From Chaunax sp. Z400 (lineage: Eukaryota > Chordata > Actinopteri > Lophiiformes > Chaunacidae), in the NCBI GenBank assembly GCA_037577475.1, contig CM075195.1, forward strand, positions 22,719,399 to 22,783,398: a stretch of DNA of 64,000 nucleotides, in the 5' to 3' direction. Below the pieces are notes generated by a model that saw only the letters and a program-made list of their open reading frames with translations, was not told where the DNA came from and did not search any database. The number at the start of each line of letters is the position of its first letter. Position 1 is the first letter of the stretch. This document shows positions 13,801 through 25,800 of this stretch, in pieces. The translations under genes were made by a program, and so were the position numbers.

Positions 13801-16800
13801 CTGCTTTCATTTCCTGCCTCCACACGCATTCACCTAATCTCCCTCAGGACTTCTACTGAGGGTGAAATTTGCAACATCAAAAGCAGGATCCTCCCCCATT
13901 CTTTGCCTGCTTTCTGCATCTGCCTCTGCCTCTGATCTGTTTTTCATAAATGAATTTCTAGACTGTTCTACCGGATGTTTTTCCTCCCCTTCATGTGCTC
14001 CTTTAAAACATTGAATTCTCTCACTTTGTGCTCAAGTTTGCAACAATGTCACCAGTTTCATAAACTGCTTTTAATGTTTCTGCTTTTAATGTTTGACCAG
14101 TGTTGTGTGATTTATGTGTTGTTATTTGAGCTGTTTATATTTATAATTTATATGTGATATTGACACTTGTTTTAACATATTTCTTTTTTCTTTGCCTGTA
14201 AAGCCTCTTTGAGTGTTTTGGAAAGCGCTTTATAAATAAAATGCACTGTTTATTATTTTTATTTATTATGAAATCCACACTGGACAGTGATCATGGGACC
14301 TCTTTTACCCGTAACACGAGTTGAGCTTAAATAGCTCTATGACCCTTTGTACTTCAGAGATGGTCACTGATAAAGGCCTTCACATGATCACAGCTGAAGA
14401 GTTACTGGGACAACTTTCTTTTAAGTCTGAGATAACTTTTTATTTTATTTTATAGAAGACTTAACAGTGTATGATATATTCTCATATCAGGGAGCAGGCA
14501 CCTATATAGCAGCTCTTGCCACCAAATCTCTTTGCACACACGGTGGCCAGCCTTAATAATTCCCTCCCCTTTTGTCTCCGATTTAATTGAAGTGAAAAGG
14601 ATGACCCACTGACAGTGCAAAGATGTTGTGTCTAATTTATTTAGCCAATCTCTTACCCTCACTACAGTTGGTCATTATCTTGTACTACCAGCAGAGCCTT
14701 TTATTTCCTTCTCCACCAGCTGCATGAGGTAAAAATGTTAATTATCCTGACTTTGTGACTTTCCTTATGTATGAATGCAGCCTTTACTTAAAGACAAAAC
14801 AAAGTACGACACTGCTTCCACCTAATGCACAGATGAAGAGCCTTCTCCTTAGTGCATTATTTGGTTTTATTAAGGATTTTCTGCATTTATGGTGTGTTTA
14901 TCCTGCAGAGTGTGGCTCAGGAGGCTCAGGCTCAGGCGTGGAGAGCTGTGAACAAGATCGCTGTCGCATGTTTGGAGGCTCGTGGGACGAGGACGCAGAG
15001 GACGACCGCTGTATCTGTGACTTCTCTTGTCAAAGCGTGCCCCATAACCTGGTACGGCTGCCCTCAGAACCACTCCACAAAAAGAATTAATGCAATGCAA
15101 AACCTCTGAAAATTTGGAACACACAAACAACAGACACATATTGCTGTTGGCTTGTTCCTCCTTGTGATGGCTGTATCTCTACAGTTCATCAGGAATGAAT
15201 GCAAATCAGTTTAGAATTAATATATAAAACACTTGTTATAACTAATCTTTCCTCATAATCATCAAATTTTGACCTTTTCTTCAGTATTCAAAGTAATGAA
15301 GGTAATAGCTGTCTATACATTTTATGGTTATAATTCAAACTGATTTTCTAGCTGAAAATTTGCCACAACAAACCTGCAAAAACAGGGTTTGGAGTTCACC
15401 AACTTAAACTTTCTGTTTTCATCACCCAAAGCATTACGGTGACCCTGGCAGCAAAAACACATCCCAGACCGAACTAAGGTCGTATCAGAGAGGCAATACT
15501 TTTTTAATGCCACATGTTTTAAACAATACGATATCCAAATTTGTATCAAAAGCAGCAAAGCTATTAAAAAAAGATGTCCAATTAGGTTTTCAACAGAAGG
15601 CCATAAAGTATTACCATTATTACAAATTAATATGCTTCGTGTTCAGTCTGCCATGCCAATGAAAGATTTTATGTGTCTAAGACTTAATTTTCTTTTTTGT
15701 GTGGTTTTGGATGAGGTCTTGAGTATCATGTTTTTATACTAGCACTGTATCAATCTTTCAAATTCTACTATTGTGACAACCTTAGAAGTAAGAAAAAGAT
15801 GAGAAACTTGTTTTGTTTATCACTTATTTTTGTCCCAAATACTCCAAATATTCTGTCAACATGTTTCTTATAAACCTGTAGATGTTCAAGCCAAAAGTCA
15901 TTTAAAAAGACATTTTCAAATTGAATAAAATAATTTTATAAAAACTGTCATGGGACCTGTATTGTACAACTGACGTGTCAGTTGTACAATACAGGTCAAT
16001 ACAGGTCAATACTTGAGACCTTTGACACATATTCTTAAACAACAGTGTAAGCTATATGACTATCACAAAAATGTACAAATGAACCAAATGTCCACATTTT
16101 TCCCAGCGCTCTCAACAATCACAGTCTTCATCAGCGTCAGTTTGCTTAGCTGTCAGTAATGCGACTCGGTCATCATGACATTAACTATGTATGGAACGTC
16201 AGTCACATGATAACAGATGGTTCTTGTGATAACTCTGGTTACATTGTTGAAGCGATGACAGCTGAGCCATATCAATTACAGGTGAGCAAACAGTCAGCTG
16301 GAGACTGGGAGATGTGATTGAAAGCTCCTGAATGAGCCAATGCACCACTGCACACAGGGCATGCCTCACATAGACATATTGTGACTATGCTATAAGCCTG
16401 TTGAAGAGAGTTCAAAAGAGCTTGGGATAAAGCCGACACTGTGTAATACTCAACCTCCTGTGACTCTTCTGTAGGTTTGTGGCTCAGATGGGAAAAACTA
16501 CAGCAATGAGTGTGAGCTGAAGAAGGCCAGATGTGAGAAACAAGAGCACTTGTTGATTCAGAATCAGGGACCCTGTGCAGGTCTGTATATCATAGCTACA
16601 CCACACCACTCAGAGTCATTGCAGAAGCATCGTCACCATGACTCATTGTCATTGACATCCCATTTCTCCACTCATTTCATCCATTGAAGGCGTAGTTATA
16701 GTCCATAGATGGGATATAATTCTGACAGCACTGATATTGGCTCTCTACAGTGTGGCCACTGTAGCCATAAGCAGATGAAATGAAGAGGGTTGAGGTTAAG

Positions 16801-19800
16801 TATGTCTTTGTTTGTGTAATCTGATCATGGAAGGTTAACTCAACACACTTTTCAGTAATGCTCTCGGTCCTCCGTGGACGACTACTGTGTAGAATTTAGA
16901 ATCTCTCTTTTGGGCATTGAGTTGAGAGCAATAATGATCCACTTTTCCTGTCCAGACAATTTAAACCATTAAACTTGTGCTCACAAGCTTGCTTCTTAAC
17001 CCTCAGGAGACCACTTTACCCCTCTTACTGTAATATGAAAACCCTCCTTTTGTAAATTAATGGAATTTATCAGCCCAAAAAGTTGTCCAAACAGCAGCTA
17101 TGAAGCCCTCCTCACCATGGCTATGTTAAAGGAAGAGCTGATGCAAGCACCGGACGGGAGAGCAGTCCAAGAGACACTTGAGGGATTTTGTGTGATCATT
17201 TCAGCCTGTTTGATTCCCTGTGGGTCTAAAATAAAGAGGCATGGAGAGATGAGAGAAGAGAAAGTGAGAAAGAGGGAACTGCCAGTGTTTTCACGCACGT
17301 CCCTGCAGATTCGTCTTCCTAAGCCGGCCTCCGTGGGCACTGACTGTCACACTTTTCTACCACCCATGGATAATCAATCCTTTTTTGAAGAGCCCTCTAT
17401 GGGTACCGAAGCTCTGGGCTCTCCTCTCCTATTAGCAAGTGGAAAAGAGCTAGGGGAATTTCACTGCCCTCTACATTAGCTCTGTAAGGAAAAACTTCGT
17501 TTGACCTCAGCTACAGAAACTTATCAAAATATGCCAGCTCTGCTAGTGGCGCATGAAGGCAACCTTGTTTTTTTAGATGTTCTTATGTTGACAAAACGTA
17601 ACCTCTTTTGCATTGAGTGTCGACAGTGTCATCATTGCATTTCACACCTTTTATAGCTGCCTGCAAATTCAAATATGGGTCAGGGAGTTTACTAAAATCT
17701 AAAGAAACACATGCTTTTGACAAGCAAACGTGCAGAATTGCCGTTGCCGGAATGTAAAAGACTAGCTACAGTCAACACAGTAGAGGAAGCACTTCAGCAG
17801 ACCTTGAAAATGTGGTGGTAATATTGCACGTCACAGTGAGCTACATTGTGGTGGACTTTGGTCACTGAAGAAGAAAAACCTTTGAAGGGTGGAAGAACAT
17901 ATGAAATTAAAAGTTCTCCTTGTCCTAATAGGCTCAGTGCAGAAAGCTGAATGGAGCGCTGGAAAGTGGCAAGTTAAATGAACTGTGTCCAAAGCCCATC
18001 TCTGGAGTGGGGAAGCACTGGAAAAAGAGCGAGCCGAGTCATCACCATTAGGCTGAGGCTCATATCCACACCAGTAACAGTGTGATTTATGGTCCCGTCT
18101 CTCCAGCTTCCAAACTGCAAATGAGCAACACAAGAAAAAGTGATCAGGAGGGGAATAGAGAGAGAGAGAGAGAAAAGGGAGGGAAAGCTTTCTGCATTCT
18201 ATCTCGACAACTTTACTTTTCACTCCAAAGCCTGAAGAGAATTTAAACGATGATATTTGTGCCTTTTTCCTCCCACTGAATGTTTTCTTGTTCTCTTCCC
18301 ATTTCTGGAGAAGCACCCGTTTTTGGGGACACATTTGTTTTTATGTTGTTGAATGTTTATTCAGAGCTGTCACAGTAGTTTGAAGGCTGGTGCATCCGTA
18401 GACAAAGGAGCTCTCCGCACGCTGTGCACAGGCAGAAATTGCTTGGCACATTCCATAGCATTATGCAGCAGACTTTTTTTTCTCCTCTTCTTCGGGAAGG
18501 TTGTAGGGCAGCAGCGCAATTTCGTAACATTAGACAAGAACAAATGAAGAGAACATGCCTCCTAGTAGGTGGTAAATGTCAGCTGCCGCACATTCACCAG
18601 CAACACCATTGTTTGTTTTCACTGGAGGTAATAGCATCATTTTCCTCCTGATTTTGAGCCATTGTGGAGAAAGTAGCAAATAGAATTGTTATCTTGAAGC
18701 TGGCTGCCAGCCTCTCCACCTCTGCCCCTCCAGCCAATCTCATTGTTGGCAAAAAGTTACATGTTGCTTAGAGATTGTGTTGTCTAATTCCTCACAGACA
18801 CACACACACACGCTAACCCCCCTCCCCCCAACAATGTAATCACTCAAATGTTGGTGTTCTTCCTCTTCCTCTCTTTGTGCCATCTCCCATCGCCCTTTTT
18901 CTCCCTACTTTATCAGCAATTTCAGCCACATCTCTGCCTGAGCTGACAGCACCCCAGCACTGCCGCCTGTCTGTGTACGGCTGCTGCCTCGACAACGTGA
19001 CGGCCGCGTTAGGAGTCGGACTGGCTGGATGTCCCAGTAAGCCGTCTTCTACACCCCGCTTTCACGTTTCACCTTTGATTTGTCCTGCGTTTGCTGTGTG
19101 CAAAAAGTTGTAGCTGCAATCAGGCTGCTTCAGCATATGGACCTTATTGTCCTTGACTGCAATTACAGTACTAAAGATGCAGAGCTGGAAATGTTTCATC
19201 TTAATCCAAGGAATAATTATGATAATGTTGCACCATATCTGCAGGAATCTCTTCATCTGATGATGTTGATGAATGATAACACCGAGACGAAGGCGAAAAT
19301 GCTGCGTTAAGCTGTTACCTAGTGGATACAGATAGAGAAAATGCAGACCTAGAAATAGGCAAATATAGAGATTTATGGAGATTTAGCAAAGGGAAACTCA
19401 CCTAAGCACACTTTATCAACCTTTTTATGTATGGAATTAGGCTTAATACAGAGTATCCATCATAGTAAGCAGTATTCCGCTGTCATTAGCTATGTGATGA
19501 TGTGGTTTTCAAATATTCGAAAAGAGTAAATCAGTAATGTATTACGGAGGAGTGTGGTTTCATCTGAAGCAGCTTAAGTTAAAAGAGACATCCAAAGTGA
19601 CATGTCTGTTCTCCTCAGCTACCTGTCAGTGTAATATCTACGGCTCTTACAAGCGGACATGTGATCCAGCCACCGGCCAGTGCTCCTGTAAGCCAGGTGT
19701 CGGAGGACAGAAGTGTGACCGCTGCGAACCGGGCTTCTGGAACTTCCGTGGCATCGTGACTGAGAACATGAGCGGTTGCACACGTAAGGAATCCATCAGA

Positions 19801-22800
19801 ATCAAACAGTGGGAGCTGTCATTTGTATGGGTGCTGCTTTTTGTTACTTGCCATAAATTGCTTACTTGGCATTCGTATATCTTCTTTTCATAAAGGGTTA
19901 GCTCACCCAACTTACAAGGAAACATAATTTTCGCACCTTTCGCCATGCAGAGAGTATTTGATTTCGAGGTACCTATCTCTGAGATTTCTGAGCTGAATAG
20001 TCAGGTTAATTATATTCATAGAGCACAGTAAAGCCCAAAATCACAAAAAACTTTCAGACGGCTTTACAATCCACAAAACAAAACGAGTAAAAAAGCGAGA
20101 AACTTTTGCAGGAACAACAGAGGGTGCAATAGATATGTATACTTTATAGAGTAGGCAGACGTAGAATTACAATATGGAGAAACAGACTGACAATATTAAT
20201 TTAATTAGGTACAAACACAAAGTTTTTAGAGAAATTATTTTTTTTAAAGAGTTTCAGGAAAACATAAAAGTGGAGGTGAATTGAAGTGAGTTTGGATTTA
20301 TGTATTTTATGTATGTTATTCTAAACTTAATTTTAATGAATTTCTGTCTTTTATTTCCAATCTTATTGTAGCTTATTTTTATTCCTATTATTGTCCCTGT
20401 TTTTATGCATCTCTATCATTATTTTCTATGGTGCTATACAAATAACGTTTATGATTATTATTCAGATAGTTTAATTTAGTTGCTCAACAAAACATAGAAA
20501 AATTACATATTAAAAAATATCTCGTTCAAATTGAGAATGTAAAAAATGTTACTCATTATTTACAGTTTGTGTCAAGGTAACATGAAACCTGGCTCTGATG
20601 TTAAGTGGTTGATTAATGCTGAAAGTTATAAAAACCAAATATTTCCTCAAAACAAAATTCCATTCACCTCATTACACTGGAATGGAATCAAAAACCTTTT
20701 GGAAAAGACATCTTGGATAAATGCAAGTAGATCTATATGGCTACAAAAAGAGAAAGTATACTTCACCTGTCAGAAGATACATTCATAACTGAATTGATAA
20801 CAATACCTCTGAGCCCTCTATTTTTAATAATTAATTCCTAAGATTTATATCCCTGAAGTTAATGTAGACAGTAACGAGTAGATTTTATGTAGAGAAATCC
20901 TATTTTGTCATTTCAGTCCTGTCAGAACTGTATTGAATGAGCTGTTGTCATTAGTATTCAGGGGAGGAATGGGGTCAGGACCTCTTGTTTGTCTTGTTGT
21001 AATGCAATATGGCAACCAGCTTGTATCCTGCCGTAGAGGTGTCATAGGACACAGCGCTCCCAATGCCACAGAGAATTTTCAGTCAACAGCAGGAAGCCTG
21101 CAGGTGCCTCACCCGTGGCCTGACCTTAACAAGGTTTACCCACTGCTAGCAGACAACATACACCAATACCAGGCTCAGCAGGAGAGGAGGAAAAAAATCA
21201 TTGATTCTAGGAACACAATGGGGTTGATGTCCTTCCCTGGGGTTGTTTTTTCATGAGTTTCTGTTTCGTACTCATCCTCCTTCTCCTTCTCCTCACCCTG
21301 CGGCCCCTAAGGCGATGTGAACTATCGCCAGTCATTGACTCTAAGACGTTGATGTATCCGAAACAAGGTTCAGAGGCTAAGGTTGCCTCACAAACACTTT
21401 GTGTACTGCATAAACCAAGCTATCCTTATCCCTTTTCAGGTCACTGTCTCTAATTGATACTTAATTTCTCATCAGTCTCTCTTTTTTCCACTACCTCTCC
21501 ATGGCAGCTTGTAACTGCGACGCCACAGGCTCGGTCCGGGATGACTGTGAGCAGATGTCGGGTCTGTGTTCCTGCAAGACAGGAGTGAAGGGCATGAAGT
21601 GCAACATATGCCCAGATGGAAGCAAGATGGGCATGAATGGCTGCGACAAAGGTAATAAGACAAAGTACCAACGCAACCGGTGGAGCATTAATAAGCAATG
21701 TTAACACAAACACACACACAGACACATATACAGACATGTTTTCGTCACTTATGGGGACATTACATAGACTTACCCTAACCACAACTGCCTAATCCTAAAC
21801 TTTGCACTTAGCTTTAACCCAAGCCTTTGCAAAATTTAATGGCTTAAATTATGGAATGAAGCATTTTGGTCCCCTTGAAGATGTGGGACCCGACACCGTG
21901 AGTTTGCTCCTGATGTGAGGGCTCCACAATTATAGTAAAACAAGGCTACAGACATATTTACCTCTTTGCTTCCATCACTTCCCTCTGGTTGTGAAGTGTT
22001 TTCCAGTCTGATCAAAGGATCAGCCTCCTAGTCTACTTTTCACATCCATCTGGTTTATTGTTACGGGAAGGAAGTGACTACGGAGAAGACAATCAATAGT
22101 GATTAGGAAAATACTGGAGTGTACAAATTACAAGGGCATGACATAACATTGAAGTTTTTTCTTTAACGTACTCCATTTTGGATGACTCACAATGATTCAA
22201 TGTGTAATTTTATACACATGCAATCATTCTCATGCAAAGGGCTCTTGATTGCTTTGATATATAAAGAAAACAGGCTGAGTGACTGCACGCTAAAAAGCAG
22301 GTGGAAGGAAAGGTTAGTTCCTGCTGTGGGGGCCTGCAGCTCCTTGATTAAGATGCACCATCAGATATCGACTGGAAGTCAAATGCTTAATGAAGCTAGC
22401 ACTCCCAGCACAGTGGTGGGGCAGTCTGCCACACAACCTGCCAGATGAAAAGACAACGTACTGAGAAATGGTAGCACATTAAAGCAGGAGCCAAAGGGGT
22501 GGGGGGTACTCTAAGCCTCTGTGATGTTGCAACAATGCAAAGACCCCACACTCATATCCTGGCAGGTGGATGGTGGGCTCCCCAAATGGATCTCCTGCCG
22601 AGGCAACTTCAAGGCTTCAATGCTGCTTTGGAGAGCTTCAAGAGACATCTGTGAAAAAATATCCTGACTGCACACCTTTACACAACTCTTTTTTCTGCAG
22701 TAAAGCAGCTTATGGATATTGCAGTGGTCCATGAAACTATGAATTATTCACACGGTGTTACCTACAGGTAACTAGACAATCTTAAAATTACATTAGCACT

Positions 22801-25800
22801 GCAGCACCATTGGTTCTAAAGAGACTCAATCAGGTCACACGCATAAAGGAGAAAAACGTACATATAAAATAATGAAGCACCATCTTTCAGCCTTTGTCCA
22901 ACTCCTCCACACATTTTAAAATCAGACAGATTGAGGTTGGAGGTCATGGCTGTGGACAAGACCAGCTCAAAAGCTCTCTAGTTTCTAATATTAATGTTCA
23001 CATTGTCTCATAGCAAGCAAGCAGAGAACGTGAGCAAGCTGAAGCTTAGGATGGTGCTAGCATGCTATATGTACTGTAAATATCCAACTTAAAGCTGAAG
23101 TTGGATAACCTTTCCTGGTTTTGATATGTAGATGCTAACACTGTAGACAAGATTTGTGTAACTATGTGACAGAAAGAGAGGATGCCAACTTCTACTAGTG
23201 AGGAGTCCTTATACTTTTACTCCAAATCAAAGTCTAAGGTATGACATCAATCAGAATAGTAGAGGAAGCTGTACCACATACTACACAGTGTATATAAATG
23301 TGTTGAGAACTCAAAAAAATATTTTTGGTTGATCAGTCTTCATATTGGTGGTGTGGTGGTTGCATGTTTTCCTGAGTCTGTGTGGCTTCTCTTCAGGTGC
23401 TCTGACTTTCTATCGTCATCCAAAAACATGCAGTATAGGTGAATTGGTGTCTCTAAATTGCCGGTAGGTTTGAATGTGACCCTGAATAGTTGTTTGTCTC
23501 TCCATGTGTCGGCCCTGTGATGAACTGGCGACCTGTTTGGGTTGTATGCTGCCTCCCACCCAATGTTAGCTCCAGCGGTATAGGCAGTGGGTGGATTGTC
23601 TTCATATTTCATCATGTTTTCCAGAATTTGTGAAAACAGTTCAATAGCTTTTTAACAGACACAACTTTTGCTTACTTTAATTGGTTTCCACTGTGTAGTA
23701 CCGGCTCTACTCGACTCGACTCGGTATCAGGTACTTTTCTACATGTCGTTTTCCATTGCGGGATAGTACCTGCTCAGGGTAGATGGGTGCCACACGAAAC
23801 TGCCGTGGCGTAGTCTTCAACGCGACACACACTTCTCGTCCACCTCTCGTGATCCTATCATCAGCTGTTTAAGACAGAAACGTCAGAACCTCCTCAATAT
23901 AGTGTCTGCAATAAAAAAAAAGTTACGGTCACTAAAGTAGCTTCGCTGTTTGAGTTTGGCAGCCATCCATTGATTTGGAAACCCAACGGAAGAGGCACTA
24001 AAAAAGTAGTACCACGTACGTTTTACCTAATGGAAACGCAAAAAAGGCGAGTAGAGTGAAGTCGACTCAAGCTGATACTACACAGTGGAAATGGGGCTTA
24101 TTATTTTTGTTGCAAGGACAGCTCACTTTCCATTTTCTTTTAAAGCAACTCCAAACAACACAGGACTGTAGATGGAGATTTAATCCAGAGATTTTGTGCC
24201 TGGTTGCAAAATTGCTTTGTGAAAGCAGGGTTTATAGGAAACAAATCTCAATGCAGATTGTCATCATTCTGTAAATGTACTTAATGATGGTACATTAAAG
24301 CAAAAAAAAATTCTTTCCAATAGTCAGTTTAATAAAAACTAATAAAAGTTCTGTAATTGTGAAACTAAAACATTAAATGTGCAGGCAGATTTAAATTTTG
24401 GTTAGCTTAACATTTTCTGAATCAGAATTCATAAAGCAGCTGCACTCCTTGCTGTATATGATTATGGAACTCTACAGTAACAACACAAGCCTTTTTCATT
24501 TACAGGGCCTGAGGCTCCAATTTCCTGTGAAGATTTGGTGTGTAGTTTTGGAGCTTCTTGCATTGAGGTGAATGGCCAAGCCCACTGCGAATGCCCTTCA
24601 CCTGACTGCAATGAGAAAAACAAGACCAAGGTGGGTTTTTCAAACTCTATGCATGTAATAAGTATTTTTATCTGCAACACGGCATAAACAACAAGACATT
24701 GTTTCAGTTTCCTACAGGAAGTTAACATGTGTTCTCATCTCCCCTCTCTCCATCTCTGTCACCATGGAGCAGGTGTGTGGCTCAGATGGGGTGACCTATG
24801 CTGACCAGTGCCAGCTGAGGACCATAGCCTGTAGGCAGGACAAGGACATCACAGTGCAATACTTTGGACAGTGCACAGGTGAGCCCTGTCGAAGTCTCCA
24901 TCTATCACGCACCACGTGGATGGCCAACTGTTGTCAGGCCCCCATCAAATGATAATGGGAAGTGTTGTGGGCCTCGAATTATCCCCTTTCTGTTGTTTGT
25001 CCTCATATCCATCTCTGTGTCTCTCAGAAAGTAAAGTCAGAGCAATGTGTGTGCAAAATTAGCTTGAATTTTCTGTCTACAGAAATGTACCTGCACATGA
25101 TAGCAATCACACTTTTTTTAATTTGTATTTAAGTTCTTTTCTGACAATTCTGCTTGTCAGGCTGCACTTAATAAAACTCCAGGATTATGATGTCTAATAA
25201 CAAATATTTAGTTCATTTCCCCAGATGAATATCGAACAGTCTGGCCTGCCCTCTCCTGTTTGTCTGTCAGGGGAGAGCAAAATCATTTAGGACTCTGGAG
25301 AAAGGTTGTATAAAAAAGATTTTGTAGCTTTCTAAAACCAAGGGCTCTGTAGTTTGACTGGAGTCTGAGCCTTGCAGTCCCACAAGATAGCGACACTTCC
25401 TTTTGCTCCCCTGTTGGGATTTGGTGTCATCTTCAAACCCTCCTGTGGGGAAATGCGTCTATCCCTTTGCAGCTTTTCGTTGCCAGGAACAGTACACTGC
25501 TTCAGCATGATGGTGGATGTAGAGTATGCGTGTACTGAGAAAAAGATACAGCTCTTGGCCTTTGGTCCAGATGCCGATTGTGTGCATCGGTCTAATAGAT
25601 ACTGGGATATGCGCCAAGGCCATGCCTTTCATGTACAGTGAAGTTGTTGCACCGACTGCCAGCTTGTGCCACAGTGGGGTTCTACAGTCACCGGCAGCAA
25701 GCTAAGTAGGGAAGAGGAGTGCCAGCTGTGTGCTTTGACCAAGAGCAAATGCCAGGTGTCCAGCTTTTAAGGTGGAAAAATGTTCATTTACCCTTAGCGC

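Larger units (their letters stand above)
8988..14908 (+). other. agrn: intron, 5.9 kb
   Basis: No exon is seen. Contents are a fish-type dispersed repeat fragment near 9505-9720, a (CA)n run at 10859-10891, a 14-base G run at 11728-11741 and a retroelement-like tail near 14190-14270. The remainder shows pyrimidine-rich and AT-rich sequence with no coding signature. Several 80-110 codon open frames here have no module pattern. Confidence 0.7.
15052..16474 (+). other. agrn: intron, 1.4 kb, with a palindrome
   Basis: AT-rich sequence without exons. It contains the near-perfect palindrome at 15954-15997 and an adjoining 10-bp tandem duplication. Confidence 0.75.
21652..24505 (+). other. agrn: intron, 2.9 kb, repeat-rich
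   Basis: Holds a CA-linked dispersed repeat at about 21700-21940, a retroelement-like fragment at about 23340-23600 and a MITE-like element at 23685-24091 (all listed). No coding exon is seen. Confidence 0.7.

Noticed and set aside
17060..17479. 139-codon open frame on the plus strand
   Set aside because: No domain signature, no cysteine pattern of agrin modules, no matching splice phases.
17831..18334. 167-codon open frame on the minus strand
   Set aside because: No domain signature and a composition typical of chance reading of a pyrimidine-rich intron.
21450..21782. Three overlapping minus-strand open frames
   Set aside because: They are antisense shadows of the LE2 exon and flanking CA repeat.
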